Shown here piece by piece: positions 17,468 to 25,757 of a stretch of DNA of 32,476 bases. Position numbers and translations under genes: made by a program. Within the stretch, counting starts at the first letter, position 1; each line of letters begins with the position of its first letter. Below the pieces are notes generated by a model. That model was not told where the DNA came from, ran no database searches, and saw only the letters and a program-made list of their open reading frames with translations. Origin of the DNA: Candidatus Aerophobota bacterium (GTDB taxonomy: Bacteria; Aerophobota; Aerophobia; Aerophobales; AE-B3A); contig JAUVZN010000003.1 in assembly GCA_030602545.1 (NCBI GenBank), forward strand, positions 1-32,476, in the 5' to 3' direction.

Positions 17468-19132
17468 TTGGCTGAACTTAAATTCATAGGCGGTTATCCT
17501 GAATATATGCGTGAATCAATCAAGCTTGTTGAAAGGACACGACCAGAGAGAATAGGAAAATTGCCTCCTCAGATGACCCCTGAGGAGAGAGAAGAAATTT
17601 TAAATCGTTATCATCCGGATTACGTTCCCGGCGGCAAAAGATGTATAAAAATTGGTCCCAATCGAGGAGACATCGCTCCTAACGAAGTAGTGGATCTGCT
17701 TGAGGCATATCCAGTGATAGACCCTGAAGAGATTGATCTAAGTGAAGTGGATTATGAACCGGATATTTTAATAATAGGAGGTGGTCTTGCGGGAACAAGC
17801 GCTGCTCTTCTGGCAAATGATTATGGAATTCCTGCAGAGAAGATTTTGCTTACCAATAAACTAAGACATGGAGATGCTAACTCTATGATGGCCCAAGGTG
17901 GTACTCAGGCAGCAGACCGCCCAGAAGATAGTCCACTAATTCATTATATTGATGGTCTGGGGGGAGGGCATTTTACGAATAAGCCTGATGTACTAAGAGC
18001 GCTTGTGGAAGATGCTCCTCTGGTAATGCAGTGGCTTGAGAAGCTTGGAGCTATATTTGATAAAGACCCTGATGGTAATTTTATGGAACTAACAGGTGGC
18101 GGCACCTCAAGAAGGAGGATGCACGCTTGCAGGGATTATACGGGAATGGAGGAGCTGCGAGTTCTAAGGGATGAGTTTAGAAATAGAAAAATTCCGGTTC
18201 TTGAATTTTATGCGGCTGTTGAACTTATTACTAATTCTGAGAATAAAGTAGCTGGTGCAGTCTTGTGGGGTCTGGAAACAGGGGACTATAAAATTGTAAA
18301 GGCTAAAGCAACTATCCTGGCTACCGGTGGTTTCGGAAGGCTTCATATAAGAGGATTCCCAACCACTAACCATTATGGTGCCACTTGTGATGGAGTTGTT
18401 CTTGCATATCATGTTGGAGCAAAGTTAAGGGATGCGGATACTGTTCAATATCATCCTACTGGAGCTGCGTATCCTCAGCAAATAATAGGCCTTCTTCTTA
18501 CTGAAAAATTAAGAACCAGCGGAGCCCAGCCAGTGAATAAAGACGGTGAAGCATTTGTATTTCCTCTTGAACCACGGGATGTAGAAGCTTCTGCCTTTAT
18601 AAGAGAATGTTATACCAGGGATAAGGGAATGGTGACACCTACAGGAATGAGAGGAATATGGTTAGACACTCCTCTTATTGATATTATTAATGGTGAAGGT
18701 AGAACTGAACGTTCTTTTCCAGCTATGGTGAGGATGTTTAAAAGATTTGGAGTTGATATGATAAAAGACCCTGTCCTTGTTTTCCCCACACTTCATTATC
18801 AGAATGGGGGGGTGGAGACAGACCCTGAAGGGAAGACAAATATAGAAGGCTTGTTTGTTGCCGGTGAGATATCAGGTGGTGTGCATGGCAAGAATAGACT
18901 TATGGGGAACTCAACTCTTGATTGTATGGTTTTTGGTAGAAGAGCGGGAATGTATAGTGCGGAATATGTAAAATTGGCTAAAAGCAACGGAAAACTATCC
19001 TTAGAGCATGTCAAAAAATATGTAAATATGGTCAAAGAAGCTGGTATAAAGTCTGAGAGAAAGGCTCCCATACTTCTTCCAGAGTATAGAGGCAGAGCAG
19101 TATTAGCAAGAAAAATTGATATATTTTATTAA
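17468..19132 (+). CDS. Fumarate reductase/succinate dehydrogenase flavoprotein-family subunit
   Basis: 554 aa, TTG start after AAAGGAGG; IIGGGLAGTSAALLA, MMAQGGTQAA, LHYQNGGVETDPEG, GEISGGVHGKNRLMGNSTLDCMVFGRRAG. Confidence 0.85.
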   Translation: MAELKFIGGYPEYMRESIKLVERTRPERIGKLPPQMTPEEREEILNRYHPDYVPGGKRCIKIGPNRGDIAPNEVVDLLEAYPVIDPEEIDLSEVDYEPDILIIGGGLAGTSAALLANDYGIPAEKILLTNKLRHGDANSMMAQGGTQAADRPEDSPLIHYIDGLGGGHFTNKPDVLRALVEDAPLVMQWLEKLGAIFDKDPDGNFMELTGGGTSRRRMHACRDYTGMEELRVLRDEFRNRKIPVLEFYAAVELITNSENKVAGAVLWGLETGDYKIVKAKATILATGGFGRLHIRGFPTTNHYGATCDGVVLAYHVGAKLRDADTVQYHPTGAAYPQQIIGLLLTEKLRTSGAQPVNKDGEAFVFPLEPRDVEASAFIRECYTRDKGMVTPTGMRGIWLDTPLIDIINGEGRTERSFPAMVRMFKRFGVDMIKDPVLVFPTLHYQNGGVETDPEGKTNIEGLFVAGEISGGVHGKNRLMGNSTLDCMVFGRRAGMYSAEYVKLAKSNGKLSLEHVKKYVNMVKEAGIKSERKAPILLPEYRGRAVLARKIDIFY

Positions 19133-19191
19133 ATAAAAGAAAAAAGTATAATCCGGTTTTTGTAGAGTTTTAATAGGTGAGGGTTTCTAAG

Positions 19192-22100
19192 ATGGAGAAA
19201 AATGTTGGGGCGGTAATGGTAGTTGGCGGCGGAATCGGCGGAATTCAGGCCTCTTTGGATCTGGCAGAATCCGGATTTAAAATATATTTAGTTGATAAAA
19301 AACCTGGTATTGGTGGAGTGATGGCACAACTGGACAAAACTTTTCCTACCAATGATTGTTCAATGTGTATTCTTTCTCCAAAACTTTTGGGAACAGGAAG
19401 AGATGAGAATATTGAAATTATGAGTTACACGGAAGTAGAAAGAGTGGAAGGCGAAGCAGGAGATTTTAAGGTTACTTTAAGGAAAAAACCCCGATATGTA
19501 GATCTAGATAAATGCACTGGCTGTGCAGAGTGTGTGGAGAGCTGTCCTGTAGAAGTTTTAACTGAGTTTGAGGAGGGTTTAAGCAACAGGAAAGCTATTT
19601 ATCGATTGTACCCTCAGGTAGTTCCCAATGTTTTTACTATAGATAAAAATGAAAATAAACCTCCCTGTAGATTAACCTGCCCGGGAGGAGTAAATGTGCA
19701 AGGTTACATCGCTTTAATTTCCCAGGGTAAATTTAAGGAAGCTTATGAGTTAATCAGGGAGAGAGTTCCTTTTCCGGGAGTTTTGGGTCGTATCTGTCAT
19801 CATCCTTGTGAAGAGAAGTGTAATAGGAAGGATTTTGATGAACCGTTAGCTATTGCCTCTTTAAAAAGGTTTGTTGCTGATTATGTAGCTGAGCATCAAG
19901 AAGAACTTCTCTCTCCCAAAAAGGATGAAGAAAAAGAGTCTAAAGAGCCTCCAAAAATTAGAGAGGAAAAAGTAGCTATTATTGGAGCCGGGCCAGCGGG
20001 ACTGACCTGTGCTTACGATTTAGCGAAGTTAGGATACAAAGTTACTGTATTTGAAGCTCAAAGCTCTCCCGGAGGGATGATGTATGCAGGGATTCCCGGA
20101 TATCGCCTATCCAAAGAAGTTCTGAAAAGGGAGATTAAACAGATTGAAGAGATAGGGGTAAAGATTCTTCTTAATACCCCTATTCGCTCAAAAGAGGAGT
20201 TCGAGAAATTAAGGAGGAATTATCAGGCGATATTTACTGCCATTGGAGCCCGGAAAAGCAAGAAATTAAGATTGGAGGGCTCAGATTTAAAAGGTGTACT
20301 TTATGGAGTAGAATTTCTTAAACATGTCAATGAAGGAAAAGAGATTACCATAGGAGAAAGAGTAGCCGTAATTGGTGGAGGAAATGTGGCCATTGATGTA
20401 GCTTTATCCTCATTGAGAGTGGGAGCAGAGGAGGTTCATCTCTTCTGTCTTGAGTCTCGTGAGGAGATGCCAGCATTTGAATGGGAAATTGAAGAAGCAG
20501 TAAGGGAGGGAATAAACCTTCATTGTTCCAGAGGACCAAAGAGGATTATAGGTAAAGAGGAAAAAGTTGGTGGATTGGAAACTATTCTTTGTAGCTCAGT
20601 TTTTGATGCTGAAGGAAGGTTTAGCCCCAAGTTTAAAGAGAAAACGGAGTCAACTATTGATGTAGATACAGTAATAATCGCCATAGGTCAAGAAGCGGAT
20701 TTTGCAGGATTTAAGGAAGTTAGAATTACTCCTCACCAGACTATCGATGTGGATAAGATTAGTTTAGCTACTTCTGTTCCCGGTGTCTTTGCTGGAGGTG
20801 ATGTAGTCAGTGGTCCCGCTTCAGTAATTGAAGCTATAAGTCAGGGACATGAGGCAGCTATCTCCATTGATAGATCTTTAAAATCTGAAGACTTAATCGA
20901 AGGCAGAGAAAAGATAGAGGAAGAAGCAGCGGAAGCTCCAGAAAAAGAAGTTGCCTTAGAAAAGAGAGAAATAATGCCTGCTCTTTCTCTCCAGGATAGA
21001 AAAAGGGATTTTAAAGAGATTGAGTTGGGATTCACTGAAAAGATGGCAATAGATGAGGCAAAGAGATGTCTTGACTGTGGTATCTGTTCGGAGTGCTTAG
21101 AGTGTGTGAAGACCTGTAAAGCAGAAGCAATCCTTCCTGATATGGTTGAAGAGAAAGTGGAAATAAAGGTTGGTTCCATTATCCTCTCTTTTGGTTTTGA
21201 TGAATTTAATCCGAGGGTAAAAGGAGAGTATGGATATGGGAGATTTCCTAATGTGATATCCAGTATTGAATTTGAGAGAATTTTATCTGCCTCAGGCCCC
21301 TATGAAGGTCAGGTAGTGAGACCCTCGGATAAGAAATTACCTAAGAAAATTGCCTGGATTCAGTGTGTGGGCTCGCGGGATATAAAATCTGGCTATCCCT
21401 ATTGTTCGTCTGTTTGCTGTATGTATGCTACCAAGGAGGCAGTTATTGCTAAAGAACATGCGGGTTCTGAGCTTACCTGCCATATTTACTTTATGGATAT
21501 GCGCTGTTTTGGTAAGGATTTTGATAAATATTATGAGAGAGCAGAGAATGAGCATGGGATAGAATACAGGAGATGCAGAGTCTCCTCTGTAGAGGAAGAC
21601 CTCCCAACAGATAACTTAAGAATAAAGTATGAGACTGAAGAGGGGAATTTAAAAGAAGAAGAGTATGATTTAGTAGTGTTATCGGTTGGTCTAACGCCTT
21701 CTGAGGATGTATTAAGGATAAGTGAAAAGTTAGGCCTTCAATTAAATGAGTATAACTTCATTAAATCAGATGAGCTATTTCCTGTAGACACAACAAGAAA
21801 AGGAATATATGCTTGTGGAGCAATTTTAGAGCCAAAAGATATCCCGGAGACAGTAACTCAGGCAAGCGGAGCTGCAGCCAGGGCCTCATCTTTGCTTTCC
21901 TCTGCTCGGAGAACTTTAATCAAGGAAAAGGAGTATCCCCCAGAGATAGATGTGAGTGGAGAGGCTCCAAGAATAGGGGTATTCGTCTGCCACTGTGGAA
22001 TAAATATTGGAGGGGTGGTTGATGTTCCCGCTGTTGTTGAATATACCAAGAGATTACCCAATGTAGTTTATGCTGAAGATAATCTTTATACCTGTTCCCA

Positions 22101-23634
22101 GGATACCCAGGAAAGAATAAAGGAAGCCATAAAGGAGCATAAATTAAACAGAGTGGTAGTTGCTTCTTGCACTCCAAGAACTCACGAGCCTCTTTTCCAG
22201 GAGACCATAAGGGAAGCAGGCTTAAACCCTCATCTTTTTGAGATGGCTAATATTCGTGACCAGGATTCCTGGGTTCATATGAGAGAGCCAGAAAAAGCTA
22301 CGGAAAAAGCCAAAGATTTAGTAAGAATGGCGGTGGCAAAAGCTTGTTTAATAGAGTCCTTACCTAGTTTTTCCTCAGAAGTTATTCAGAAAGGGCTTGT
22401 TATTGGAGGGGGTTTAGCGGGAATGATAGCTGCCTTAAATATAGCTGAACAGGAGTTTGAGGTATATCTTATGGAAAAGGAAGCCGAGTTAGGGGGAAAT
22501 TTAAGAAATCTTCATTATACTCTGGAGAACGAAGATATGCAGAGTTATCTGAAGTCGATAGTTAAAGAGGTAGAAGAGAATCCGAAAATCAAAGTATACA
22601 GGAATGTAAATATCAAAAGTGTAGAAGGATATGTAGGAAACTTTAAGACAACCATAGTACAAAATGAGGAAACTGAAAAGATAGAACTAGAACATGGAGT
22701 AATAGTTGTAGCTACCGGTGCTAAAGAGTCAAAGCCTAAAGAATATTTATATGGAGAAGATGAGAGAATAGTTACTCAGTTAGAACTTGAAGAGATGTTA
22801 GCCAGGCCCGATTCCAAAATTCCCACTCTCAACACTATAGTGATGATTCAATGTGTGGGCTCCAGAGAGAATGAGAGACCCTATTGCAGCCGGGTATGTT
22901 GCAGTGATGCAATGAAGAATGCTCTCAAGATGAAAAAAGAGAATCCTAGGGCAAATATATTTATTTTATATAGAGATATGAGAACCTATGGCTTTAAAGA
23001 AAGCTTCTATCAAGAATCTCGGGAGAAAGGAGTAGTTTTTATAAGATATGATAAGGATAAAAAGCCTTATGTAACCAGAGACGCTGAGGGTTTAACAGTA
23101 GAAGTTTTGGATCCTATTCTTAAAGAGAAACTTCGTATAACTGCTGATCTTCTGGTATTGAGTACAGCTATTATTCCTAATGAAGATAACCAAACTCTTG
23201 CTCAATTATTAAAGGTTCCTTTAACAGAGGATGGATTTTATTTAGAAGCTCATGTGAAACTCCGCCCCGTAGATTTTTCTACTCGGGGTATATTTTTAGC
23301 AGGAATGGCTCATGGTCCAAAGTTTATCAAGGAGACTATTTCTCAAGCTTATGCTGCTGCTGAGAAAGCCTGCAGTGTAATTTGCAAAGATCGTGTTGAG
23401 GCAGAGGCAATTATTGCCCAAGTGAATGAGAGATGGTGCCGGGGATGTGGTATATGTGTCTCAGCATGTCCCTATGAAGCTATAAGTATAGATGAGGAGA
23501 CTAATTTAGCCAAGGTAACCGAGGTGCTTTGTCAGGGTTGTGGTGCCTGTAGCGCTGCTTGTCCCAGTGGAGCTATTCAACAGAAGGGTTTTCAAAGAAA
23601 TCAGATTCTTTCCATGGTGGATATAGCACTATAA
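19192..23634 (+). CDS. hdrA: Giant HdrA protein: HdrA with internal GltD/NfnB-like NAD(P)H-FAD module, fused to a second HdrA
   Basis: ORF track 19177 (GTG); ATG 19192 also plausible. First FAD site VVGGGIGGIQASLDLAESG. Inserted GltD region from PPCRLTCPGGVNVQGYIALISQGKFKEAYELI through VAIIGAGPAGLTCAYDLAKLGYKVTVFEA to VPGVFAGGDVVSGPASVIEAISQG. HdrA resumes at YGYGRFPNVISSIEFERIL. Second HdrA IGVFVCHCGINIGGVVDV...VIGGGLAGMIAALNIAEQ. C-terminal CRGCGICVSACPYEAISI and CQGCGACSAACPSGAIQ. Confidence 0.93.
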   Translation: MEKNVGAVMVVGGGIGGIQASLDLAESGFKIYLVDKKPGIGGVMAQLDKTFPTNDCSMCILSPKLLGTGRDENIEIMSYTEVERVEGEAGDFKVTLRKKPRYVDLDKCTGCAECVESCPVEVLTEFEEGLSNRKAIYRLYPQVVPNVFTIDKNENKPPCRLTCPGGVNVQGYIALISQGKFKEAYELIRERVPFPGVLGRICHHPCEEKCNRKDFDEPLAIASLKRFVADYVAEHQEELLSPKKDEEKESKEPPKIREEKVAIIGAGPAGLTCAYDLAKLGYKVTVFEAQSSPGGMMYAGIPGYRLSKEVLKREIKQIEEIGVKILLNTPIRSKEEFEKLRRNYQAIFTAIGARKSKKLRLEGSDLKGVLYGVEFLKHVNEGKEITIGERVAVIGGGNVAIDVALSSLRVGAEEVHLFCLESREEMPAFEWEIEEAVREGINLHCSRGPKRIIGKEEKVGGLETILCSSVFDAEGRFSPKFKEKTESTIDVDTVIIAIGQEADFAGFKEVRITPHQTIDVDKISLATSVPGVFAGGDVVSGPASVIEAISQGHEAAISIDRSLKSEDLIEGREKIEEEAAEAPEKEVALEKREIMPALSLQDRKRDFKEIELGFTEKMAIDEAKRCLDCGICSECLECVKTCKAEAILPDMVEEKVEIKVGSIILSFGFDEFNPRVKGEYGYGRFPNVISSIEFERILSASGPYEGQVVRPSDKKLPKKIAWIQCVGSRDIKSGYPYCSSVCCMYATKEAVIAKEHAGSELTCHIYFMDMRCFGKDFDKYYERAENEHGIEYRRCRVSSVEEDLPTDNLRIKYETEEGNLKEEEYDLVVLSVGLTPSEDVLRISEKLGLQLNEYNFIKSDELFPVDTTRKGIYACGAILEPKDIPETVTQASGAAARASSLLSSARRTLIKEKEYPPEIDVSGEAPRIGVFVCHCGINIGGVVDVPAVVEYTKRLPNVVYAEDNLYTCSQDTQERIKEAIKEHKLNRVVVASCTPRTHEPLFQETIREAGLNPHLFEMANIRDQDSWVHMREPEKATEKAKDLVRMAVAKACLIESLPSFSSEVIQKGLVIGGGLAGMIAALNIAEQEFEVYLMEKEAELGGNLRNLHYTLENEDMQSYLKSIVKEVEENPKIKVYRNVNIKSVEGYVGNFKTTIVQNEETEKIELEHGVIVVATGAKESKPKEYLYGEDERIVTQLELEEMLARPDSKIPTLNTIVMIQCVGSRENERPYCSRVCCSDAMKNALKMKKENPRANIFILYRDMRTYGFKESFYQESREKGVVFIRYDKDKKPYVTRDAEGLTVEVLDPILKEKLRITADLLVLSTAIIPNEDNQTLAQLLKVPLTEDGFYLEAHVKLRPVDFSTRGIFLAGMAHGPKFIKETISQAYAAAEKACSVICKDRVEAEAIIAQVNERWCRGCGICVSACPYEAISIDEETNLAKVTEVLCQGCGACSAACPSGAIQQKGFQRNQILSMVDIAL

Positions 23635-23666
23635 AGAGATTTACTATGAGTATATGAAGGAGGTAA

Positions 23667-24092
23667 TTGATGGCTAATTTTGAGCCAAAGATAGTTGGTT
23701 TTTTGTGTAATTGGTGTACCTATGCGGGAGCAGACCTTGCGGGTACTTCAAGAATGCAATATCCGCCAAATATTAGGCCTATCAGAGTGATGTGTTCGGG
23801 GTCGGTTGATTCTGCTTATGTCCTTCGGGCTTTATTAGAAGGAGCTGATGGAGTCTTTATTGGCGGATGTCATCCCGGAGATTGCCATTATGTGAGTGGA
23901 AATTATAAGGAGAGGAGAAGAATTACTGTTTTGAAAAGTATTTTGAAAACCTTAGGGTTGGATGATAATCGAGTCTGGATTAGGTGGGTCAGTGCCAGCG
24001 AAGGTAAGAGATATGCGGATACTATATCTGAGATGACATCTCATTTGAAAAAATTAGGTCCCAATCCTATAAGTAAGTACTGGTCTTTATAG
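23667..24092 (+). CDS. mvhD: MvhD/FlxD-type iron-sulfur subunit (hydrogenase iron-sulfur subunit family)
   Basis: FLCNWCTYAGADLAGTSRMQYPPNIRPIRVMCSGSVD...DGVFIGGCHPGDCHYVSGNYKERRR. Confidence 0.95.
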   Translation: MMANFEPKIVGFLCNWCTYAGADLAGTSRMQYPPNIRPIRVMCSGSVDSAYVLRALLEGADGVFIGGCHPGDCHYVSGNYKERRRITVLKSILKTLGLDDNRVWIRWVSASEGKRYADTISEMTSHLKKLGPNPISKYWSL

Positions 24093-24103
24093 AGGTGAAG
24101 GAA

Positions 24104-25231
24104 ATGACAAAAGAGGTAGTTATTGAGGTAAAGAATGGTAAAGTAAAAGAAGCGATTAATTCTTTTTTAAAAGGTCTTCTTGAAAAAAATCTGGTGAGTG
24201 CACTTCTAGTTTCTCGGGAGGTCCCCTCAAAAGATAATGTGGTTCAGAGTTTGGTGACTAATTCCCATGGACTAAAAGAGGCAAATGTTATTGCTCCTGT
24301 CCTTCCGGTTAATTCGGCAAGGATTATCTCTGAGATGACCAGACTCAGTCCCCATAAAAGTCCTGTAGGAATTGTTCTTAGGTCCTGTGAAATAAGAGCC
24401 TTGATAGAGCTGGTTAAATTAAAACAAGCTTCCTTAGATAATCTACTTATAATTGGAGTAGATTGCTTAGGGACCTATTCAGTTAGTGATTATCAGGGCC
24501 TCTGTAAGCAAGGTGATTCGCCTTTAGACGAACTATTAAGGAAATTTAAGGAGGAAAACGAAGATGCTAAATTAAGAGAGGCCTGTCGGGTGTGTGAATA
24601 CGCTATCCCCTCTAATGCCGATTTAGTTGTCGGCTTAATAGGGGTAGATTTTGAAAAGAATATTCTTCTTGAGTCTCGTACTGAAAAAGGAGAAGGAATT
24701 TTAGAAAAATTCTCTTTTCCAAAATTTAACCAATCAAAGGAAAGAGAAGAATCTGTCTCTAAGTATATTGATGAAAAAATAGCCAAAAGAGATGCTCTTT
24801 TTTCTCAGACAAAAAAAGAGGTAGGGAATTGGGAGAATTTGCTTTCAGTCTTTTCTACCTGCATTAGCTGTCATAATTGTATGAGAGTTTGTCCCATTTG
24901 CTATTGCAGAGAATGTTTCTTCAAGTCCCCTACTTTTGAATTTGATTCAGAAAAATACCTGGGGTGGGCTAAAAGAAAAGGCTCTATTAAAATGCCCAAA
25001 GATACTATTCTTTTTCATTTGGGGAGAATGAGTCATATGGCTACTTCCTGTGTAGGATGCGGAGTCTGTGAAGGGGCTTGTCCCAGTAATATCCCACTTC
25101 TTAGAATATTTAAAACAGTAGGCCATAATGTGCAACAGATTTTCAAGTATGTTCCCGGAAGAGATTTAGAAGAGCCATTGCCACTTACTACTTTTAAAGA
25201 AGATGAACTTCAAGGTGTGGGGGAGGAGTAA
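24104..25231 (+). CDS. FrhB/FdhB-like iron-sulfur (flavo)protein, Hdr-associated electron-input subunit
   Basis: N-terminal region GIVLRSCEIRALIELVKLKQASLDNLLIIGVDCLGTYS; CISCHNCMRVCPICYCRECFF and CVGCGVCEGACPSNIPLLRIFK. ORF track start 24095; ATG 24104 also plausible. Confidence 0.75.
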   Translation: MTKEVVIEVKNGKVKEAINSFLKGLLEKNLVSALLVSREVPSKDNVVQSLVTNSHGLKEANVIAPVLPVNSARIISEMTRLSPHKSPVGIVLRSCEIRALIELVKLKQASLDNLLIIGVDCLGTYSVSDYQGLCKQGDSPLDELLRKFKEENEDAKLREACRVCEYAIPSNADLVVGLIGVDFEKNILLESRTEKGEGILEKFSFPKFNQSKEREESVSKYIDEKIAKRDALFSQTKKEVGNWENLLSVFSTCISCHNCMRVCPICYCRECFFKSPTFEFDSEKYLGWAKRKGSIKMPKDTILFHLGRMSHMATSCVGCGVCEGACPSNIPLLRIFKTVGHNVQQIFKYVPGRDLEEPLPLTTFKEDELQGVGEE

Positions 25232-25232
25232 A

Positions 25233-25757
25233 ATGAGTGAAAATGAAGAAAAGATTATCAAGGTAAATGAATTAAACCCCAATTTTAAATATGAGATTCA
25301 AGCGCAACCCGGAGGCGAGAATATTACTCGCTGCTTTGCCTGTGGCACCTGCAGCGCTGCCTGTCCTGTGAGAGAGGTAAACGAGAAGTATAATCCCCGA
25401 AAGATTATTAGAATGGCTTTATTGGGAATGAAAGAGAGGGTTCTTTCCAGCGATTTTATCTGGCTCTGTTCCAGCTGTTATACCTGCTATGAGAGATGTC
25501 CCCAGGATGTAAGAATTACAGAACTGATGAATGCTATGAAAAATATAGCTGTAAAAGAAGGATATATTCATCCATCTTTTGTAGCTCAAATGGAGGCTTT
25601 AAACTCTCATGGGAGACTTTATGAAATGGGGGAGTTCGATAATAAAAAGCGAGTAAAGGTTGGTCTTCCTCCCATAGAGGAAACTGCCGAGGATACCAAA
25701 AAATTATTTAAACAGGAAGGTGTGGATAAACTTATTGAGTTTAAGGAGGGAGGATAA
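25233..25757 (+). CDS. hdrC: HdrC-like 4Fe-4S dicluster protein (copy 2)
   Basis: RCFACGTCSAACPVREVNEKYNPRKIIRMALLG and LCSSCYTCYERCPQDVRITELMNAMKNIA. Start at ATG 25233 after GGGAGGAG. Confidence 0.94.
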   Translation: MSENEEKIIKVNELNPNFKYEIQAQPGGENITRCFACGTCSAACPVREVNEKYNPRKIIRMALLGMKERVLSSDFIWLCSSCYTCYERCPQDVRITELMNAMKNIAVKEGYIHPSFVAQMEALNSHGRLYEMGEFDNKKRVKVGLPPIEETAEDTKKLFKQEGVDKLIEFKEGG

